Below are positions 15,185 through 15,512 of a stretch of DNA of 15,512 nt, one piece after another (position 1 is the stretch's first letter; each line of letters begins with the position of its first letter). The translations under genes and the position numbers were made by a program. The DNA lies in the NCBI GenBank assembly GCA_004553485.1, contig SFLG01000037.1:1-15512 (forward strand), read 5' to 3'. The stretch comes from Bacteroidales bacterium. Lineage in GTDB: Bacteria; Bacteroidota; Bacteroidia; Bacteroidales; Muribaculaceae. Below the pieces are notes generated by a model. That model had not been told where the DNA came from. It ran no database searches and saw only the letters and a program-made list of their open reading frames with translations.

Positions 15185-15210
15185 GTTATCGGTCGAGCTC
15201 GACCGATAAC
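15185..15210. repeat. Perfect 26-bp palindrome
   Basis: The half-site GTTATCGGTCGAG (15185-15197) is followed directly by its exact reverse complement up to 15210, with no loop. There is no T-tract on either side and no gene within 150 bases. A perfect, loop-free palindrome suggests a dimeric protein binding site more than a terminator. I do not recognise the motif, and it does not resemble the common parS consensus. Confidence 0.7.
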
Positions 15211-15336
15211 CGCCTCTCCCCCCAACAACCCCGCCTCTCCCCCACCTCCGGCCCGGGCTTCCCCCTTGCGCCGGCCCCTCCCTTCCCCCTTTGCCGTGCG
15301 TTTTTTTGCAATATAATTGCCGGGAGGGGCAAAATT

Positions 15337-15368
15337 TTTGGTTGGTATAAAAATTTTTTATACCTTTG
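15337..15368 (+). promoter_or_regulatory. Promoter of the tRNA-Ser gene
   Basis: TTTG at 15337-15340 and TACCTTTG at 15361-15368 are separated by 20 bases, a full match to the Bacteroidetes TTTG/TAnnTTTG promoter. Transcription would begin near 15375, about 45 bases before the mature tRNA. Confidence 0.8.
15344..15364. repeat. Inverted repeat overlapping the tRNA promoter
   Basis: GGTATAAAAA (15344-15353) and TTTTTATACC (15355-15364) are exact reverse complements around one base. The repeat covers the promoter spacer and half of the -7 box. It could be an operator or simply AT-rich promoter sequence. Confidence 0.45.
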
Positions 15369-15418
15369 TACCGCTAAACAGCAAGGCCATCCGGCCCGGC
15401 TTCAGCAACACCACCAAT

Positions 15419-15505
15419 GGAGAGGTGGGTGAGTGGCTGAAACCAGCAGTTTGCTAAACTGCCGTAGGAGTAATCCTACCACGGGTTCGAATCCCGTCCT
15501 CTCCG
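15419..15505 (+). tRNA. tRNA-Ser (anticodon GCU)
   Basis: A complete cloverleaf: acceptor stem GGAGAGG (15419-15425) with CCTCTCC (15498-15504) and discriminator G at 15505. The anticodon stem GCAGT/ACTGC encloses loop TTGCTAA with anticodon GCT at 15453-15455. A long variable arm (GTAGGA/TCCTAC, 15464-15479) marks class II serine tRNA, and the T arm is ACGGG-TTCGAAT-CCCGT (15481-15497). It reads AGC and AGU codons. The 3' CCA is not encoded; the sequence continues CAAAAAA. Confidence 0.97.
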
Positions 15506-15512
15506 CAAAAAA

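Larger units (their letters stand above)
14901..15336. other. C-rich intergenic stretch without genes
   Basis: Between the fructokinase and the tRNA promoter the plus strand is strongly C-rich, with a C9 run at 15050-15058 followed by eight As. It contains the operon terminator (15003-15040) and a 26-bp palindrome (15185-15210). A 72-codon proline-rich frame here (14991-15209) runs through both structures and looks like low-complexity noise. Nothing else is recognised. Confidence 0.6.

Noticed and set aside
14991..15209. 72-codon proline-rich frame after the fructokinase gene
   Set aside because: It runs through the operon terminator and the palindrome and is low complexity, so it is unlikely to be a gene.
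1..15512. CRISPR arrays, insertion sequences, transposases, phage genes or defence systems
   Set aside because: I looked for regular repeats, terminal inverted repeats and characteristic protein motifs and found none.

Overview
The window looks like a chromosomal piece of a fairly GC-rich Bacteroidales gut bacterium. A Muribaculaceae-like lineage is my guess, inferred from gene content and base composition and not proven. The supporting signs are a SusC/SusD pair, a hybrid two-component regulator with a sugar-binding sensor, start codons without Shine-Dalgarno sequences, and several promoters matching the Bacteroidetes TAnnTTTG -7 element. One of these, ahead of a tRNA gene, also has a TTTG -33 box 20 bp upstream.

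Left half, minus strand, in order of transcription: a hybrid two-component regulator (10501-7766) with a periplasmic-binding-protein sensor of the BT1754 (fructose-sensing) type; a SusC-like TonB-dependent transporter (7583-4461); its SusD-like surface lipoprotein (4441-2705); a 439-base gap with two strong hairpins and a possible 24-codon reading frame; and a GH3 beta-glucosidase-type enzyme (2265-10).

Right half, plus strand: a secreted GH32 fructan hydrolase (10852-12693), an MFS sugar importer (12827-14005) and a PfkB-family fructokinase (14019-14900). A strong terminator closes this operon. A C-rich intergenic stretch follows, with a perfect 26-bp palindrome, and then a complete tRNA-Ser(GCU) gene at the right edge.

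Together the genes form a compact fructan/fructo-oligosaccharide utilization locus. SusC/SusD import the glycan, GH32 releases fructose in the periplasm, the MFS protein carries fructose inward, fructokinase phosphorylates it, and the sensor-regulator responds to periplasmic fructose. The order GH32-MFS-fructokinase resembles the Bacteroides thetaiotaomicron levan locus (BT1757-BT1765 with BT1754). No endo-acting surface GH32 and no extra surface glycan-binding lipoprotein is visible here.

The most informative non-coding signal is a 21-bp element with 18 of 21 identical bases, found upstream of both susC (7670-7690) and GH32 (10586-10606). It has the same orientation to the gene in both places and lies 43 and 42 bp from a matching -7 box. 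It is a good candidate for the regulator's operator and ties the two arms of the locus together. A 17-bp perfect hairpin with an all-G loop between GH32 and the transporter gene is the other striking element.
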